Assembly (NCBI RefSeq): GCF_004403945.1
Contig: NZ_SOHM01000013.1
Location: forward strand, 1 to 64,000
DNA length: 64,000 nucleotides
Direction: 5' to 3'
Source: Cryobacterium lactosi
GTDB lineage: Bacteria > Actinomycetota > Actinomycetes > Actinomycetales > Microbacteriaceae
Position 1 is the stretch's first letter, and every line of letters starts with the position of its first letter. The notes below the pieces were generated by a model. The model made no database searches. It saw nothing but the letters and a program-made list of their open reading frames with translations, and was not told the origin of the DNA. A program made the translations under genes and the position numbers. Below, one piece after another: positions 1-9,307 of the stretch.

Positions 1-63
1 ACCCAAGCCCCCGGCCCTACCGGGCCGGGCCTGCATCAACGACCCCCGCAAGAAACCCAAACC

Positions 64-84
64 CAACCTGTCTCAAACAGGTTG
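64..84 (-). terminator. Candidate terminator hairpin downstream of the TauE-type gene
   Basis: A perfect 7-bp stem (CAACCTG / CAGGTTG, positions 64-70 and 78-84) encloses a 7-base loop. Read on the minus strand it is followed by a T-rich stretch (GGTTTGGGTTTCTT). It lies about 75 bases after the stop of the minus-strand exporter gene, so a transcription terminator for the tsaE operon is the simplest reading. The stem is short and the T tract is interrupted, so this is moderate evidence only. Confidence 0.4.
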
Positions 85-100
85 ACAAATACCGCGTACC

Positions 101-129
101 GGGCGCAAAAGTCCGCATGGGGAACAGTT
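101..129. repeat. Half-copy of the AAGTCC...GGGCAACAGT palindromic repeat
   Basis: The stretch GCGCAAAAGTCCGCATGGGGAACAGTT (split here: GCGCAAAAGTCC then GCATGGGGAACAGTT) closely resembles the right half of the palindrome at 6046-6111 (GACGCAGAAGTCC then GGATGGGCAACAGT). It lies in the non-coding tail of the TauE-type gene. The match suggests a dispersed intergenic repeat family; the left arm is missing or too diverged to see here. Confidence 0.45.
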
Positions 130-157
130 AGCGCAGGAACCGCGCGCGGGCGGGGCG

Positions 158-961
158 CTAGGGACGCTTGGTGCGCAGGGCGCGCACGGTGAGCTGGGCG
201 GCGGCGAGCACGAGCAGCACGGCGAAGAGGATGCTGGACAGCCGTGGTGGGATCAGCACTGCCAGTGCCACCCCGGGCACCGCCGCGAGGGTGGCGGCTA
301 TTCCCACCACAAGACCGGCCGGCAGGTCGACGAGCCGGGCGCGCGCGTTCGCGATGGTGCCGACGATGCTCGTGGGCACCAGCACCAGCAGCGAGGTGCC
401 CTTGGCGATGAGGTCGCTCACGCCGAACACCGCCACGAGTGCCGGCACCGCGATCACTCCCCCGCCGATGCCGAACAGCCCGGATGCCACGCCCATCGCC
501 AGGCCCAGCGCCAGGTAGCCGAGCACCACGATCAGGCTCAGCTCGAGGGCGGCGCCGCGATCAGGTTCAACGATGACCATGCGCACGGCCACAACGACCA
601 GCAGCGCGATGAAGAGCCAACGCAGCCAGAACAACGGGATGCGCCGCAACAGGTTGGTACCGATCACGGATCCGACCACCGCTCCGGCGGCGATGATCGC
701 ACCGGCAACCAGGTCGATGTGGCCGTTGGCCAGGTAGGTGAGCGAGCCCACGATCGAGGTGGGCACGATGGCCGCGAGCGATGTCGTAGAGGCGCGGCGC
801 TGGTCCATACGGGCCAGAGAAATGAGCAGCGGCACCATCACGATGCCGCCGCCGACCCCGAACAGGCCGGAGAGCAGCCCGCCGATGAGGCCGGTCACGA
901 TGAGGGCGATCCAGTACCAGGCTCCGGTGGGGCGGGAATCCCCCGGGCCGGGTGCCGTCAT
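158..961 (-). CDS. TauE/SafE-family membrane transporter (putative sulfite/anion exporter)
   Basis: A 267-residue polytopic membrane protein. Two internally repeated signature segments are visible, GLLSGLFGVGGG near residue 28 and GVASGLFGIGGG near residue 158, each followed by a VP-L hydrophobic run. This duplicated four-helix layout is typical of TauE/SafE (DUF81) transporters, which move small organosulfur or oxyanion compounds across the cytoplasmic membrane; the substrate here cannot be told from sequence. The ATG overlaps the TGA of tsaE in an ATGA arrangement, so it is probably the last gene of the glmS-acpS-alr-tsaE strand. Length is normal for the family. Confidence 0.85.
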   Translation of the reverse strand: MTAPGPGDSRPTGAWYWIALIVTGLIGGLLSGLFGVGGGIVMVPLLISLARMDQRRASTTSLAAIVPTSIVGSLTYLANGHIDLVAGAIIAAGAVVGSVIGTNLLRRIPLFWLRWLFIALLVVVAVRMVIVEPDRGAALELSLIVVLGYLALGLAMGVASGLFGIGGGVIAVPALVAVFGVSDLIAKGTSLLVLVPTSIVGTIANARARLVDLPAGLVVGIAATLAAVPGVALAVLIPPRLSSILFAVLLVLAAAQLTVRALRTKRP

Positions 962-1521
962 GCGAGTCCCCCGTCGGAGCCCGAAGAGTCGGCAGGCCCG
1001 GGCAGCGAATCGGAGGAACCGCCTGCGGGGAGGCCGGCCTGCCAGCGTGGGCCGTGGCCGGTCACCGTCACGGTGCGCGGCTCAGGCAGGTCCAGGGCGG
1101 CGGCGTCATCGACGTCGGCGGCCGGGTCGGCCTGGGACGCCCCGACGGGACGCTCGATTTCCACGTCCAGCCAGGACTCGGTGATCCCCTCGAGCAGCCC
1201 GCGGCCCCACTCCACCACCACGATCGAGCGGGCGAAGTCGATGTCCAGGTCGTCGAGTTCCATGGCGCTGCTCAGCCTGTAGGCATCCACGTGCACCAGC
1301 GGCGGCCCGCCGACGGTGCTCGGATGCGTGCGGGCGAGCACGAAGGTGGGGCTGGTGACCGCGCCGCGCACCTGCAAGCCCTCGCCGAGGCCGCGGGTGA
1401 AGGTGGTTTTGCCCGCGCCGAGTGGCCCGGTGAGCACCATCAGGTCGCCGGCACGCAACAGTCCAGCCAGCTCGAGTCCGAACGCGTGCATGGTGTCGGG
1501 GTCGGCGATGATCCGGCGCAT
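958..1521 (-). CDS. tsaE: tRNA threonylcarbamoyladenosine biosynthesis ATPase TsaE
   Basis: A 187-residue protein with a Walker A motif GPLGAGKTTFTRG at residues 25-37, then SPTFVLARTH, HVDAYRL and VVEWGRG, the standard TsaE series. TsaE is the ATPase that supports TsaB/TsaD in making t6A37 on ANN-decoding tRNAs. I chose the ATG at 1521 (MRRIIADPD), which leaves 5 bases after the alr stop; a longer upstream reading frame runs through alr and is a shadow. The last 50 residues are a Gly/Ser/Pro-rich tail not needed for the fold. tsaB and tsaD are not seen in the window; alr-tsaE adjacency is common in actinobacteria. Confidence 0.93.
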   Translation of the reverse strand: MRRIIADPDTMHAFGLELAGLLRAGDLMVLTGPLGAGKTTFTRGLGEGLQVRGAVTSPTFVLARTHPSTVGGPPLVHVDAYRLSSAMELDDLDIDFARSIVVVEWGRGLLEGITESWLDVEIERPVGASQADPAADVDDAAALDLPEPRTVTVTGHGPRWQAGLPAGGSSDSLPGPADSSGSDGGLA

Positions 1522-1526
1522 CCGGG

Positions 1527-2711
1527 CTACGCCTCCGCGGTCTCGGTCGGATCCGCACCGGGGACGCCGGGTGCGCCGGCGTCGGTGTTCTCCGCCAGGG
1601 TGCCGACGTAGCGGCGGGGCACCCGGGCGCCCACCCGGGTGACGATGTCGTAGTTGATGGTGCCGGCCGCCGCGCCCCACTCGGCGGCGGTGGGCACTCC
1701 GGCCGCGGCGTCGCCGAATAGCACAACGACGTCGCCGACGGTGACGGAATCCGAGTCCACGTCGACGACGAACTGGTCCATGGCAACCCGGCCGACCACC
1801 GGGTACTGGCTGCCGTTGATGGCCACCCGGGCGGTGTTCATGGCCTGCCGGGGCACCCCGTCGGCGTAGCCAAGCGGAACCAGGGCGAGGGTGGTGTCGG
1901 CGGTGGCGCGCCACAGGTAGTCGTAGGAGACGCCCGCGCCGGCGTTGACCTGGCGCACGGCGGCGACCCGGCCGCGCAGGGTCATGGCGGCGGTGAGGCC
2001 GAGGGCGGCGGCATCCTGGTCGTCGAACGGGGACTGCCCGTAGATACCGATGCCCAGGCGAACCATGTTGTACCGGGCGGCGGGCAGTCGCAGCGCGGCG
2101 GCCGTGGAGGCCAGGTGGGCGAGGTCCACGGTGAGGCCGGCGGCCGCGGCGGCGGCCAGGCCGCGGTCGAAGCTGGCGATGGCGGTGAGGTCGTCCTCGG
2201 CCGAGGTATTGGCCAGGTGGCTGAATACGCCGCGCACGCGCAGCCGGCCGACCCGTTCGAACGCGGCGGCCAGGCCGAGCACCTCGGCCCAGTCCGCCTC
2301 GTCGACGCCGTTGCGGTTGAGGCCGGTTTCCAGTTTGATCTGCACGAAGGCGGGACGGCCCAGTACTGTGGCGGCCTCCGCGACCTGGCGCAGCTGCAGC
2401 GCCGACGACAGGCCGAGGTCGATGTCGGCGGCGATGGCGGCGGCGAAGTCGGCGTCGGGGCCGTGCAGCCAGGCCAGCAGGGGCGCGTTGATGCCGGCGG
2501 CACGCAGGACTAGGGCCTCGCTGATGTCGGCGACGCCGAGCCAGTCTGCGCCGCCGGCGAGCGCGGCGCGGGCCACCGGCGCTGCACCGTGGCCGTACCC
2601 GTTGGCCTTCACCACGGCCATGGTGTGCCTGGTGCCGATCAGGCTGCGGAGGCGCACCACGTTGGCCTGCACCGCGTCGAGGTCGATGACAGCCTCACGG
2701 AAGTCGGTCAT
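1527..2711 (-). CDS. alr: Alanine racemase
   Basis: A 394-residue fold-type III PLP enzyme that interconverts L- and D-alanine to supply D-Ala for peptidoglycan. The PLP-binding lysine lies in AVVKANGYGHG near residue 34. The catalytic tyrosine motif GVSYDYLW is near residue 260 and is followed by LVPLGYADGVPR, and a conserved RVAMDQFVVD segment follows. Length is slightly above the usual ~370 because of a Glu/Ala-containing C-terminal tail. The start codon overlaps the stop of acpS (ATGA), so the two are translationally coupled. Confidence 0.96.
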   Translation of the reverse strand: MTDFREAVIDLDAVQANVVRLRSLIGTRHTMAVVKANGYGHGAAPVARAALAGGADWLGVADISEALVLRAAGINAPLLAWLHGPDADFAAAIAADIDLGLSSALQLRQVAEAATVLGRPAFVQIKLETGLNRNGVDEADWAEVLGLAAAFERVGRLRVRGVFSHLANTSAEDDLTAIASFDRGLAAAAAAGLTVDLAHLASTAAALRLPAARYNMVRLGIGIYGQSPFDDQDAAALGLTAAMTLRGRVAAVRQVNAGAGVSYDYLWRATADTTLALVPLGYADGVPRQAMNTARVAINGSQYPVVGRVAMDQFVVDVDSDSVTVGDVVVLFGDAAAGVPTAAEWGAAAGTINYDIVTRVGARVPRRYVGTLAENTDAGAPGVPGADPTETAEA

Positions 2712-3064
2712 GCGTCTCCCTCCAGAACCACGAACGCGCAGGCAACCCCGGCGTCGTGGGTGAGGCTGAGGTGTGCGCTGGTGATGCCGCGGGCGACCAG
2801 CGCCGCCTGCAGCACCCCGGTGAGTGCGAAGGATGGGTTGCCGTGCGAGTCCGAGATCACTTCCATCTCCTGCCAGCTGGCTCCCGCGCTGTCACCGAGG
2901 GCTTTGATCAGGGCCTCCTTGGCGGCGAACCTCGCCGCCAGGGAGTGTGTCGGCAGGGCGCGTTCGGCCGGCGCGAACAGCCGCGTCACGAGCCCGGGCG
3001 TGCGAGCCACCTGCCGGTCGAAGCGTGCCAGGTCGACGATGTCGACCCCGATGCCCTTGATCAT
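2708..3064 (-). CDS. acpS: Holo-[acyl-carrier-protein] synthase
   Basis: A 118-residue 4'-phosphopantetheinyl transferase that converts apo-ACP to holo-ACP for fatty-acid synthesis. The two family motifs are present: GIGVDIVDLARF at the N-terminus with the Mg-binding Asp, and RFAAKEALIKALG with the Mg-binding Glu. HLSLTHDAGVACAFVVLE closes the protein. I start at the ATG at 3064 (MIKGIGVD); the frame continues 19 codons upstream but those residues are not part of the family. Downstream alr overlaps by ATGA. Confidence 0.95.
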   Translation of the reverse strand: MIKGIGVDIVDLARFDRQVARTPGLVTRLFAPAERALPTHSLAARFAAKEALIKALGDSAGASWQEMEVISDSHGNPSFALTGVLQAALVARGITSAHLSLTHDAGVACAFVVLEGDA

Positions 3065-3181
3065 GCTCTGCTCAATCCCTGTCTGCCGGTTCGCACCGAA
3101 TGCCCAGGCCTCGGGCGCCATCGCGAGGCGATGACGCGGCGAGCCCTGGGCATCCGTGGCCTGTTTCGTCTGCGACCGGGC

Positions 3182-5032
3182 CTATTCGACCGTGACGGAC
3201 TTCGCCAGGTTGCGCGGCTGGTCGACGTCCAGGCCCTTGGCGGTGGCCAGTTCGATGGCGAACATCTGCAGCGGCACCACGGCGAGCAGCGGCTCGAACA
3301 GGGGTCCGGCGAGCGGGATGTGGAACACGGTGTCGGCGAACGGAAGCACCGCGGCGTCACCCTGCTCGGCGATCGCGATGATCCGGGCACCGCGGGCGCG
3401 GATCTCCTGGATGTTGGAGACGACCTTGGGGTGCAGGTGCGCGGAGCCGCGCGGGCTCGGCACCACGACGAAGACGGGCTGGCCGGGCTCGATGAGCGCG
3501 ATCGGGCCGTGCTTGAGCTCGCCGGCGGCGAAGCCCTCGGCGTGGATGTAGGCGAGCTCCTTGAGCTTGAGCGCACCCTCGAGCGCGATCGGGAAGCCCA
3601 CGTGGCGGCCGAGGAAGAGCACCGCGCGCGAGTCGGTCATCCACACCGCGAGCTGACGCACGGCGTCTTCCTGCAGCAGGGTGGTGGCGATCTTCTCCGG
3701 GATGGCCTGGAGCTCGAGAACCTGCTCGGCCAGTTCTTCCAGCGACAGGGTGTTGCGCACCCGGGCCAGGTGCAGGGCGAAGAGGTAGAGCGCGGCGATC
3801 TGGCCGGTGAAGCCCTTCGTCGATGCGACAGCGACCTCGGGGCCGGCGTGCGTGTAGATCACGGCGTCGGATTCGCGCGGGATGGTGGCGCCCTGGGTGT
3901 TGCAGATCGAGATGGCCTTGGCGCCGGCCTCGCGGGCGTACTTCACGGCCATCAGGGTGTCCATGGTCTCGCCGGACTGGCTGATCGAGATCACCAGGGT
4001 GTCCGCGGTGAGCACCGGGTCGCGGTAGCGGAACTCGTGGCTGAGTTCCACATCCACCGGCACCTTGGCCCACTTCTCGATGGCGTACTTGGCGGTCTGG
4101 CCGGCGTAGGCGGCGGTGCCGCAGGCCACGATGACGATGCGGCTGATGCCGGCGAGCACGTCGTCGCCGAAGGCCTCGAGTTCGGGCACCACGGCCTGGC
4201 CGTCGTGGATGCGGCCGCGCAGGGTGTTGGTGACGGCATCCGGCTGCTCGGAGATCTCCTTGGCCATGAAGCTGGACCAGCCGCCCTTTTCACTGGCGGA
4301 GGCGTCCCAGGCGATGTCGAATTCTTCGACCTCGACGGGAGCGCCGAAGAAGTCGGTGACGGTGACGAGGTCGGGGGTGATGGTCACGATCTGGTCCTGG
4401 CCGATCGCGACGGCCCGGCGGGTGTACTCCACGAACGCGGCGACGTCGGAGCCGAGGAAGTTCTCGCCGTCGCCCAGGCCGATCACCAGCGGCGAGTTGC
4501 GGCGGGCGCCGACGACGACGCCGGGCTGGTCCTGGTGCACGGCGAGCAGCGTGAAGGCGCCGTCCAGGCGCGCGACGACGGTGCGGAACGCTTCACCCAG
4601 GTCGCCGAGGCGCTGGTATTCGCGGCCGAGCAGCACGGCGGCCACCTCGGTGTCGGTTTCGCTCTCGAAGACGTAGCCCTCCGCGAGGAGCTCGTCCTTC
4701 AGCGGCGAGAAGTTCTCGATGATGCCGTTGTGGATGAGGGCGAGCTTGCCGTTGTCACCCAGGTGCGGGTGCGCGTTCTGGTCGGTGGGACCCCCGTGGG
4801 TGGCCCAGCGGGTGTGTCCGATGCCGGTGCGCCCGTTGTTGATCGGGTGCGCCTCGAGCTCGGCGGCGAGCACGGCGAGCTTGCCGGCGCGCTTGGCGGT
4901 GTTGAGCACCCCGGCGTCGTCGATCACCGCGATTCCCGCGGAGTCATAGCCCCGGTACTCGAGTCGACGCAACCCTCCCATGAGGACCTCGACGCTTTTG
5001 TTATCTCCGACATATCCCACGATTCCGCACAT
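3182..5032 (-). CDS. glmS: Glutamine--fructose-6-phosphate aminotransferase (isomerizing)
   Basis: A 616-residue enzyme forming glucosamine-6-phosphate from fructose-6-phosphate and glutamine, the first step toward UDP-GlcNAc. The N-terminus is MCGIVGYVG, with Cys2 as the glutaminase nucleophile after Met removal. The glutaminase domain covers about residues 1-230 and two SIS domains follow, with [10 protein letters not shown] and [13 protein letters not shown] typical of the isomerase half. The C-terminus NLAKSVTVE is the classic GlmS end. It is divergent from coaA across a 34-base gap. glmM, the next step of the pathway, lies 1.7 kb away. No glmS ribozyme fits in the short leader. Confidence 0.97.
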   Translation of the reverse strand: MCGIVGYVGDNKSVEVLMGGLRRLEYRGYDSAGIAVIDDAGVLNTAKRAGKLAVLAAELEAHPINNGRTGIGHTRWATHGGPTDQNAHPHLGDNGKLALIHNGIIENFSPLKDELLAEGYVFESETDTEVAAVLLGREYQRLGDLGEAFRTVVARLDGAFTLLAVHQDQPGVVVGARRNSPLVIGLGDGENFLGSDVAAFVEYTRRAVAIGQDQIVTITPDLVTVTDFFGAPVEVEEFDIAWDASASEKGGWSSFMAKEISEQPDAVTNTLRGRIHDGQAVVPELEAFGDDVLAGISRIVIVACGTAAYAGQTAKYAIEKWAKVPVDVELSHEFRYRDPVLTADTLVISISQSGETMDTLMAVKYAREAGAKAISICNTQGATIPRESDAVIYTHAGPEVAVASTKGFTGQIAALYLFALHLARVRNTLSLEELAEQVLELQAIPEKIATTLLQEDAVRQLAVWMTDSRAVLFLGRHVGFPIALEGALKLKELAYIHAEGFAAGELKHGPIALIEPGQPVFVVVPSPRGSAHLHPKVVSNIQEIRARGARIIAIAEQGDAAVLPFADTVFHIPLAGPLFEPLLAVVPLQMFAIELATAKGLDVDQPRNLAKSVTVE

Positions 5033-5066
5033 GGCCCTGATTTTAGTCGCACTATGCTTGGTGTCG

Positions 5067-6023
5067 ATGTCCGAGCCGGTGGTGAGCCCCAGTAATAACG
5101 GTCACAGCACCCCCTTCGTGGAGCTCGACCGTGCTGTGTGGGCATCGCTTGCGCCCTCCACCCGGCTGCCGTTGCGGGAGACCGAAGTGGTGCAGCTGCG
5201 CGGCCTGGGCGAGCCGCTCGACATCAACGAGGTGTCGGATGTCTATCTGCCGCTGAGCAGGCTGCTTAACCTGTACGCCGCCGGCGCCAGGAGGTTGCAC
5301 CGCGACACCAGCGACTTCCTGGGCGAACGCGCCCAGCGCACCCCGTTCGTGATCGGCGTGGCTGGCTCCGTCGCCGTGGGCAAGTCCACCATCGCCCGGC
5401 TGCTGCGCGAGCTCCTGGCCCGCTGGGAAGACACTCCCCGGGTGGAACTGGTCACCACCGACGGCTTCCTTTTTCCCAACGCCGAACTGGCCCGCCGCGG
5501 CCTGATGGAGCGCAAGGGTTTCCCGGAGGCCTACGACCGGCGGGCGTTGCTGCGTTTCGTCAGCGCCATCAAGAGCGGCGCCGCCGAGGTGCGCGCCCCG
5601 TTCTACTCACACCTGAACTACGACATCGTGCCAGACGCGCAGGTTGTCGTGCGTCAGCCGGACATCCTCATCGTCGAGGGTCTCAATGTGCTGCAGCCTC
5701 CCGCGCCCGGCCACGGCCTCGCGGTGAGCGACCTGTTCGACTTCACCATCTATGTGGATGCGCGCACCGCCGACATCTCGCGCTGGTACGAGGAGCGGTT
5801 CCTGCGCCTGCAGCGCGGCGCGTTCACCAACCCGAAGTCGTTCTTCCACCGCTTCGCCTCCCTCAGCGAGGACGAGGCCCGCGCCAGAGCCCGCACCATC
5901 TGGGGCACCATCAACGAGCCCAACCTGCTGCAGAACATCCGGCCCACCCGGTCGCGCGCCACTCTGGTCCTGCGCAAGGCCTCCGACCACACCGTCGACA
6001 AGGTGCTGCTGCGCAAGGTCTGA
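5067..6023 (+). CDS. coaA: Type I pantothenate kinase
   Basis: A 318-residue kinase that phosphorylates pantothenate, the committed step of coenzyme A synthesis. The P-loop [17 protein letters not shown] is near residues 96-112, followed by [10 protein letters not shown] and by the type I segment [12 protein letters not shown] use the ATG at 5067 (MSEPVVSP); an in-frame GTG two codons upstream is a possible alternative, and the frame is open further back into the glmS promoter region without family similarity. The gene is divergent from glmS. Confidence 0.95.
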   Translation: MSEPVVSPSNNGHSTPFVELDRAVWASLAPSTRLPLRETEVVQLRGLGEPLDINEVSDVYLPLSRLLNLYAAGARRLHRDTSDFLGERAQRTPFVIGVAGSVAVGKSTIARLLRELLARWEDTPRVELVTTDGFLFPNAELARRGLMERKGFPEAYDRRALLRFVSAIKSGAAEVRAPFYSHLNYDIVPDAQVVVRQPDILIVEGLNVLQPPAPGHGLAVSDLFDFTIYVDARTADISRWYEERFLRLQRGAFTNPKSFFHRFASLSEDEARARARTIWGTINEPNLLQNIRPTRSRATLVLRKASDHTVDKVLLRKV

Positions 6024-6045
6024 CCCGCGGCGCGCGCTCGCGCCC

Positions 6046-6111
6046 AACTGTGCCCGAAACGGACTTCTGCGTCCGGTGCGCCGGACGCAGAAGTCCGGAT
6101 GGGCAACAGTC
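6046..6111. repeat. Palindromic element with perfect 16-bp arms
   Basis: GGACTTCTGCGTCCGG (6061-6076) and CCGGACGCAGAAGTCC (6081-6096) are perfect reverse complements around a TGCG loop. The stem continues imperfectly outward: ACTGTGCCCG on the left against GGGCAACAGT on the right. It sits between coaA and the downstream GNAT gene, both on the plus strand. It could end coaA transcription as a hairpin although no T tract follows, but the similar half-element at 101-129 suggests a dispersed extragenic palindrome. Confidence 0.75.
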
Positions 6112-6135
6112 GTCCCGCCCGGGTACGGTCGGGGG

Positions 6136-6678
6136 ATGGACTTCGAGGTGCGCACCGACCGGCTCGTGCTGCGGCGCTGGCTCGACTCCGACCGCGAGCC
6201 GTTCGCCCGGCTCAACGCGGATGCCGAGGTGATGCGGTTCTTTCCCGCTCCGCTGACGCGCGAGCACAGCGACGACCTCGCCGCCCGCGCCGATGCCCTG
6301 TTCGACGTGCACGGCTACGGGCTGTGGGCCGTGGAACGCCTCGACACCGGCGAGTTCATCGGCTTCACCGGGCTGGCGCCGATGCCCGAGGGCATCCCGG
6401 GTTCCGGCGGGGTCGAGGTGGGCTGGCGGCTGGCGCGCTCATCCTGGGGGAAGGGTTTCGCGACCGAGGCCGCGACGGCCGCTCTCTTTTGGGCGTTCGC
6501 CGAGCTGGCGCTGACTGAGGTGAACTCGATCACGGCGGTGAGCAACATCCGTTCACGCCGGGTGATGGAGCGGCTGGGCATGCAGGTCGCGGACGAGTTC
6601 GACCACCCGCGGGTGCCGGAGCCCTCGCCGCTGCGCCGCCACGTGCGCTACACGATCGCCGCGCCGCTCCCCCGCTGA
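6136..6678 (+). CDS. GNAT-family N-acetyltransferase (RimJ/RimL type)
   Basis: A 180-residue GCN5-related acetyltransferase. The start LRTDRL-like segment (EVRTDRLVLRRWLDSD) and EVGWRLARSSWGKGFATEA, with the acetyl-CoA-binding R/Q-x-x-G-x-G/A pattern, are typical of the RimJ/RimL subgroup that acetylates protein N-termini or small molecules. SITAVSNIRSRRVMERLGM is the usual C-terminal block. The substrate cannot be told from sequence. I start at the ATG at 6136, where similarity begins, after GTCGGGGG. It is convergent with glmM. Confidence 0.85.
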   Translation: MDFEVRTDRLVLRRWLDSDREPFARLNADAEVMRFFPAPLTREHSDDLAARADALFDVHGYGLWAVERLDTGEFIGFTGLAPMPEGIPGSGGVEVGWRLARSSWGKGFATEAATAALFWAFAELALTEVNSITAVSNIRSRRVMERLGMQVADEFDHPRVPEPSPLRRHVRYTIAAPLPR

Positions 6679-6740
6679 TCGGGCTCGCGACCACCCGCTG
6701 ATCGAGCCTGTCGAGATCCCGCTGATCGAGCGTGCGGGCG
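6679..6740. repeat. Convergent intergenic DNA with CTGATCGAGCCTGTCGAGATC repeat
   Basis: GCTGATCGAGCCTGTCGAGATCCC (6697-6720, two parts GCTGATCGAGCC and TGTCGAGATCCC) belongs to the TCGAG...TCGA repeat family found at several other intergenic sites in the window. It is followed at once by a second partial copy, GCTGATCGAGCGTGCG. The stretch separates the convergent GNAT gene and glmM. Its inverted TCGA halves may form a short hairpin. Confidence 0.5.
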
Positions 6741-8114
6741 CTAGCTGGGCTGCAGGGCCAGGCGGGACTGCACGACGTCGGCCAGGGCGTGGGCCAGACG
6801 GTCGGCGGTGGGCTGGTCGGCGGCTTCGACCATGACCCGCACCATCGGCTCGGTGCCGGACGGACGCAGCAGCACCCGGCCGGTGTCGCCCAGCTCGATT
6901 TCAGCGTCGCGCACCGCCTGGGCGATGACCTCGTCGCCGGCGAGGGCGTGGTGGTCCACGCCGCGCACGTTCACGAGGATCTGCGGGAACACCTTCATGA
7001 CGCTGGCCAGTTCGGCGAGGGTCTTGCCGGTGCGGGCCATCTCAGCCACGATGTGCAGCCCGGTGAGGATGCCGTCGCCGGTGGTGGCGAACTTGGTCAT
7101 GATGACGTGCCCGCTCTGCTCACCGCCGAGGGAGAGCTTGTGCGCGTCGAGTTCTTCGAGCACGTAGCGGTCGCCCACCTTCGACTCGATCATCTTGATG
7201 CCGTTGGCGGCCATGGCCTTCTTCAGGCCCAGGTTGCTCATCACGGTCGCCACCAGGGTGCGGTCCTTGAGCACACCACGCTCGGCCATCGACACGGCCA
7301 GGATCGCCATGATCTGGTCGCCGTCGACGATGTTGCCGTCGCGGTCCACGGCCAGGCACCGGTCGGCGTCGCCGTCGTGGGCGATGCCCACGTCGGCGCC
7401 GTGTTCGAGCACCGCGCGGGCGAGGTTGTCGAGGTGCGTGGAGCCCACGCCGTCGTTGATGTTGAGGCCGTCGGGGTCGGCGCCGATGACGGTCACCCGT
7501 GCTCCGGCATCCGTGAAGACCTGCGGGGACACACCGGCCGCCGCGCCATGGGCGCAGTCGAGCACCACGTGGATGCCGTCGAGCCGGTGCGGCAGGGTGC
7601 CGAGCAGGTGCACGACGTAGCGGTCCTCGGCGTCGGCGAAGCGGCGGATGCGGCCGACGTCGCCGCCGATCGGCGTGAGCAGCTTGTCTTCGGCGAGTAC
7701 CGCTTCGATGCGGTCCTCGACGTCGTCGGGCAGCTTGGTGCCACCGAAGTTGAAGAACTTGATGCCGTTGTCTGGCGCAGGGTTGTGCGAGGCGGAGATC
7801 ATCACGCCGAAGTCTGCGCCGATGTCGGCGATGAGGAATGCGGCAGCGGGCGTCGGAATGACGCCGGCATCCAGCACGTCGACGCCGGAACTGGCGAGGC
7901 CAGCTGCAACGGCGGAGGTGATGAATTCACCGGAAATGCGGGGGTCGCGGGCGACCACGGCGACGGGGCGACGGCCTTGGGCACGTCGTTCCTCTGCGCG
8001 GCGGCCTGAGGTGAGCACTACGGCGCTCGCCTGGGCGAGGCCCAGGGCCAGGCCAGCCGTGAGATCACGGTTAGCCAGGCCCCGGACGCCGTCCGTGCCA
8101 AATAGTCGAGCCAT
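6741..8114 (-). CDS. glmM: Phosphoglucosamine mutase
   Basis: A 457-residue alpha-D-phosphohexomutase interconverting glucosamine-6-phosphate and glucosamine-1-phosphate, the step after GlmS on the route to UDP-GlcNAc. The phosphoserine loop is [13 protein letters not shown] near residue 105, the metal loop is [11 protein letters not shown] near residue 250, the sugar loop is GGEQSGH, and the phosphate loop is [15 protein letters not shown] near residue 415. It starts with [12 protein letters not shown] as expected. It follows rpsI by 24 bases, so it is likely transcribed with rplM-rpsI. Confidence 0.96.
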   Translation of the reverse strand: MARLFGTDGVRGLANRDLTAGLALGLAQASAVVLTSGRRAEERRAQGRRPVAVVARDPRISGEFITSAVAAGLASSGVDVLDAGVIPTPAAAFLIADIGADFGVMISASHNPAPDNGIKFFNFGGTKLPDDVEDRIEAVLAEDKLLTPIGGDVGRIRRFADAEDRYVVHLLGTLPHRLDGIHVVLDCAHGAAAGVSPQVFTDAGARVTVIGADPDGLNINDGVGSTHLDNLARAVLEHGADVGIAHDGDADRCLAVDRDGNIVDGDQIMAILAVSMAERGVLKDRTLVATVMSNLGLKKAMAANGIKMIESKVGDRYVLEELDAHKLSLGGEQSGHVIMTKFATTGDGILTGLHIVAEMARTGKTLAELASVMKVFPQILVNVRGVDHHALAGDEVIAQAVRDAEIELGDTGRVLLRPSGTEPMVRVMVEAADQPTADRLAHALADVVQSRLALQPS

Positions 8115-8138
8115 TTGAGTGAGAACTCGGCTAGCTGA

Positions 8139-8624
8139 TTAGCGCTTCGAGAACTGCGGCGCCTTACGGGCCTTCTTGAGTCCGGCCTTCTTGCGCTCCT
8201 TGACGCGAGCGTCACGGTTGAGGAAGCCGGCCTTCTTGAGGATGGCGCGGTTGTTCTCTTCGTCGATCTGGTTCAGCGAGCGGGCGATGCCGAGGCGCAG
8301 CGCGCCGGCCTGGCCGGACGGGCCACCACCGGTGATGCGTGCGATGACGTCGTAGCTGCCGAGCAGGTCGAGGACCTTGAACGGGTCGTTGATGAGCTGC
8401 TGGTGGAGCTTGTTCGGGAAGTAGTCGTCGAGCTCGCGCCCGTTGACGACGATCTTGCCGGCGCCGGGAACGATGCGCACGCGGGCGATGGCCTGCTTGC
8501 GACGGCCCACGGCTGCGCCGGGAACGTTGAGGACGGCGCGGGGCGCCTTGGTTGCAACTTCAGCGGGAGTCTCGGTGGTGAAACTCTCGGGAGCTGCGTC
8601 AATCTGGTCTGCGATCTTCGCCAC
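8139..8624 (-). CDS. rpsI: 30S ribosomal protein S9
   Basis: A 161-residue S9. The core ([18 protein letters not shown]) starts near residue 40, after a ~35-residue Ala/Glu/Thr extension common in actinobacteria. The last residues, [11 protein letters not shown], are the basic tail that reaches the P-site tRNA; the usual final SKR is intact. It lies 49 bases after rplM and 24 bases before glmM. Confidence 0.97.
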   Translation of the reverse strand: MAKIADQIDAAPESFTTETPAEVATKAPRAVLNVPGAAVGRRKQAIARVRIVPGAGKIVVNGRELDDYFPNKLHQQLINDPFKVLDLLGSYDVIARITGGGPSGQAGALRLGIARSLNQIDEENNRAILKKAGFLNRDARVKERKKAGLKKARKAPQFSKR

Positions 8625-8673
8625 GATGGTGTGAATCCTTTTTTCTTAGATGTCGAGAAGTCTGGGGCCGACG

Positions 8674-9120
8674 CTACTGAGCGACCTGGCTGAGGGTGTA
8701 CGGCTTGGGCTGCTGCGCAGCGTGCGGGTGCTCGGGGCCTGCGTAGACCTTGAGCTTCAGCAGCTGTGCACGGCCGAGCGAGTTCTTCGGCAGCATGCCG
8801 CGAATCGCCTTTTCTACCGCACGGGTGGGGTGCTTCTCGAGCATCTCCGAGTAGTTCGTGGCCGTGAGGCCGCCCGGGTAACCGGAGTGGCGGTACGCCA
8901 TCTTGAGGTCAAGCTTCTTGCCGGTGAGGGCAATCTTCTCGGCGTTGATGATGATGACGAAGTCGCCACCATCCATGTGAGGGGAGAAGGTCGCCTTGTG
9001 CTTGCCGCGAAGAAGAATCGCGGCGTGGCTGGCGAGCCGACCCAGAATGATATCGGTGGCATCGATGACAACCCAGTCGTGCTGGAGTTCGCTTGCCTTG
9101 GGGGTGTAAGTGCGCGTCAC
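8674..9120 (-). CDS. rplM: 50S ribosomal protein L13
   Basis: A 148-residue L13, an early-assembly large-subunit protein. Recognisable blocks are [36 protein letters not shown] and [16 protein letters not shown]13 and S9 form the conserved rplM-rpsI operon. A likely promoter lies at 9254-9282 and a hairpin in the leader at 9176-9194. Confidence 0.97.
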   Translation of the reverse strand: MTRTYTPKASELQHDWVVIDATDIILGRLASHAAILLRGKHKATFSPHMDGGDFVIIINAEKIALTGKKLDLKMAYRHSGYPGGLTATNYSEMLEKHPTRAVEKAIRGMLPKNSLGRAQLLKLKVYAGPEHPHAAQQPKPYTLSQVAQ

Positions 9121-9175
9121 TGTTGTGCTGCTTTCTTGTTTTCGAACGGAGGTGTTCGTGAATCCCGCTCCGGGT

Positions 9176-9194
9176 GTGTTCTCGAGGAGAACAC
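9176..9194 (-). promoter_or_regulatory. Hairpin in the rplM-rpsI leader
   Basis: GTGTTCTC (9176-9183) and GAGAACAC (9187-9194) are perfect 8-bp complements around a 3-base loop. The hairpin lies 56 bases upstream of the rplM start and downstream of the predicted promoter, so it should be in the transcript. Some bacteria autoregulate rplM-rpsI through an L13 leader RNA; whether this hairpin does so is inference. Confidence 0.4.
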
Positions 9195-9253
9195 GATCGA
9201 TGGAGGGCTCACGTTCGTGTGCCTGGCTGCAACGCCTAAGACACCAAAGAGCA

Positions 9254-9282
9254 ACACTAGTTCACCGGGCAATCACGCACAA
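9254..9282 (-). promoter_or_regulatory. Predicted promoter of rplM-rpsI-glmM
   Basis: On the minus strand, TTGTGC (-35, 9277-9282) and TAGTGT (-10, 9254-9259) are separated by exactly 17 bases and fit an actinobacterial housekeeping sigma factor (TANNNT -10). It predicts a leader of about 125 bases containing the hairpin at 9176-9194. Confidence 0.5.
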
Positions 9283-9307
9283 CTCCCGCGGGCAGATCCG
9301 TGCGATT

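Noticed and set aside
2756..5095. A 779-residue plus-strand open frame opposite acpS and glmS
   Set aside because: Antisense shadow of glmS; it is a repetitive Gly/Val/Asp/Glu composition with no recognisable domain.
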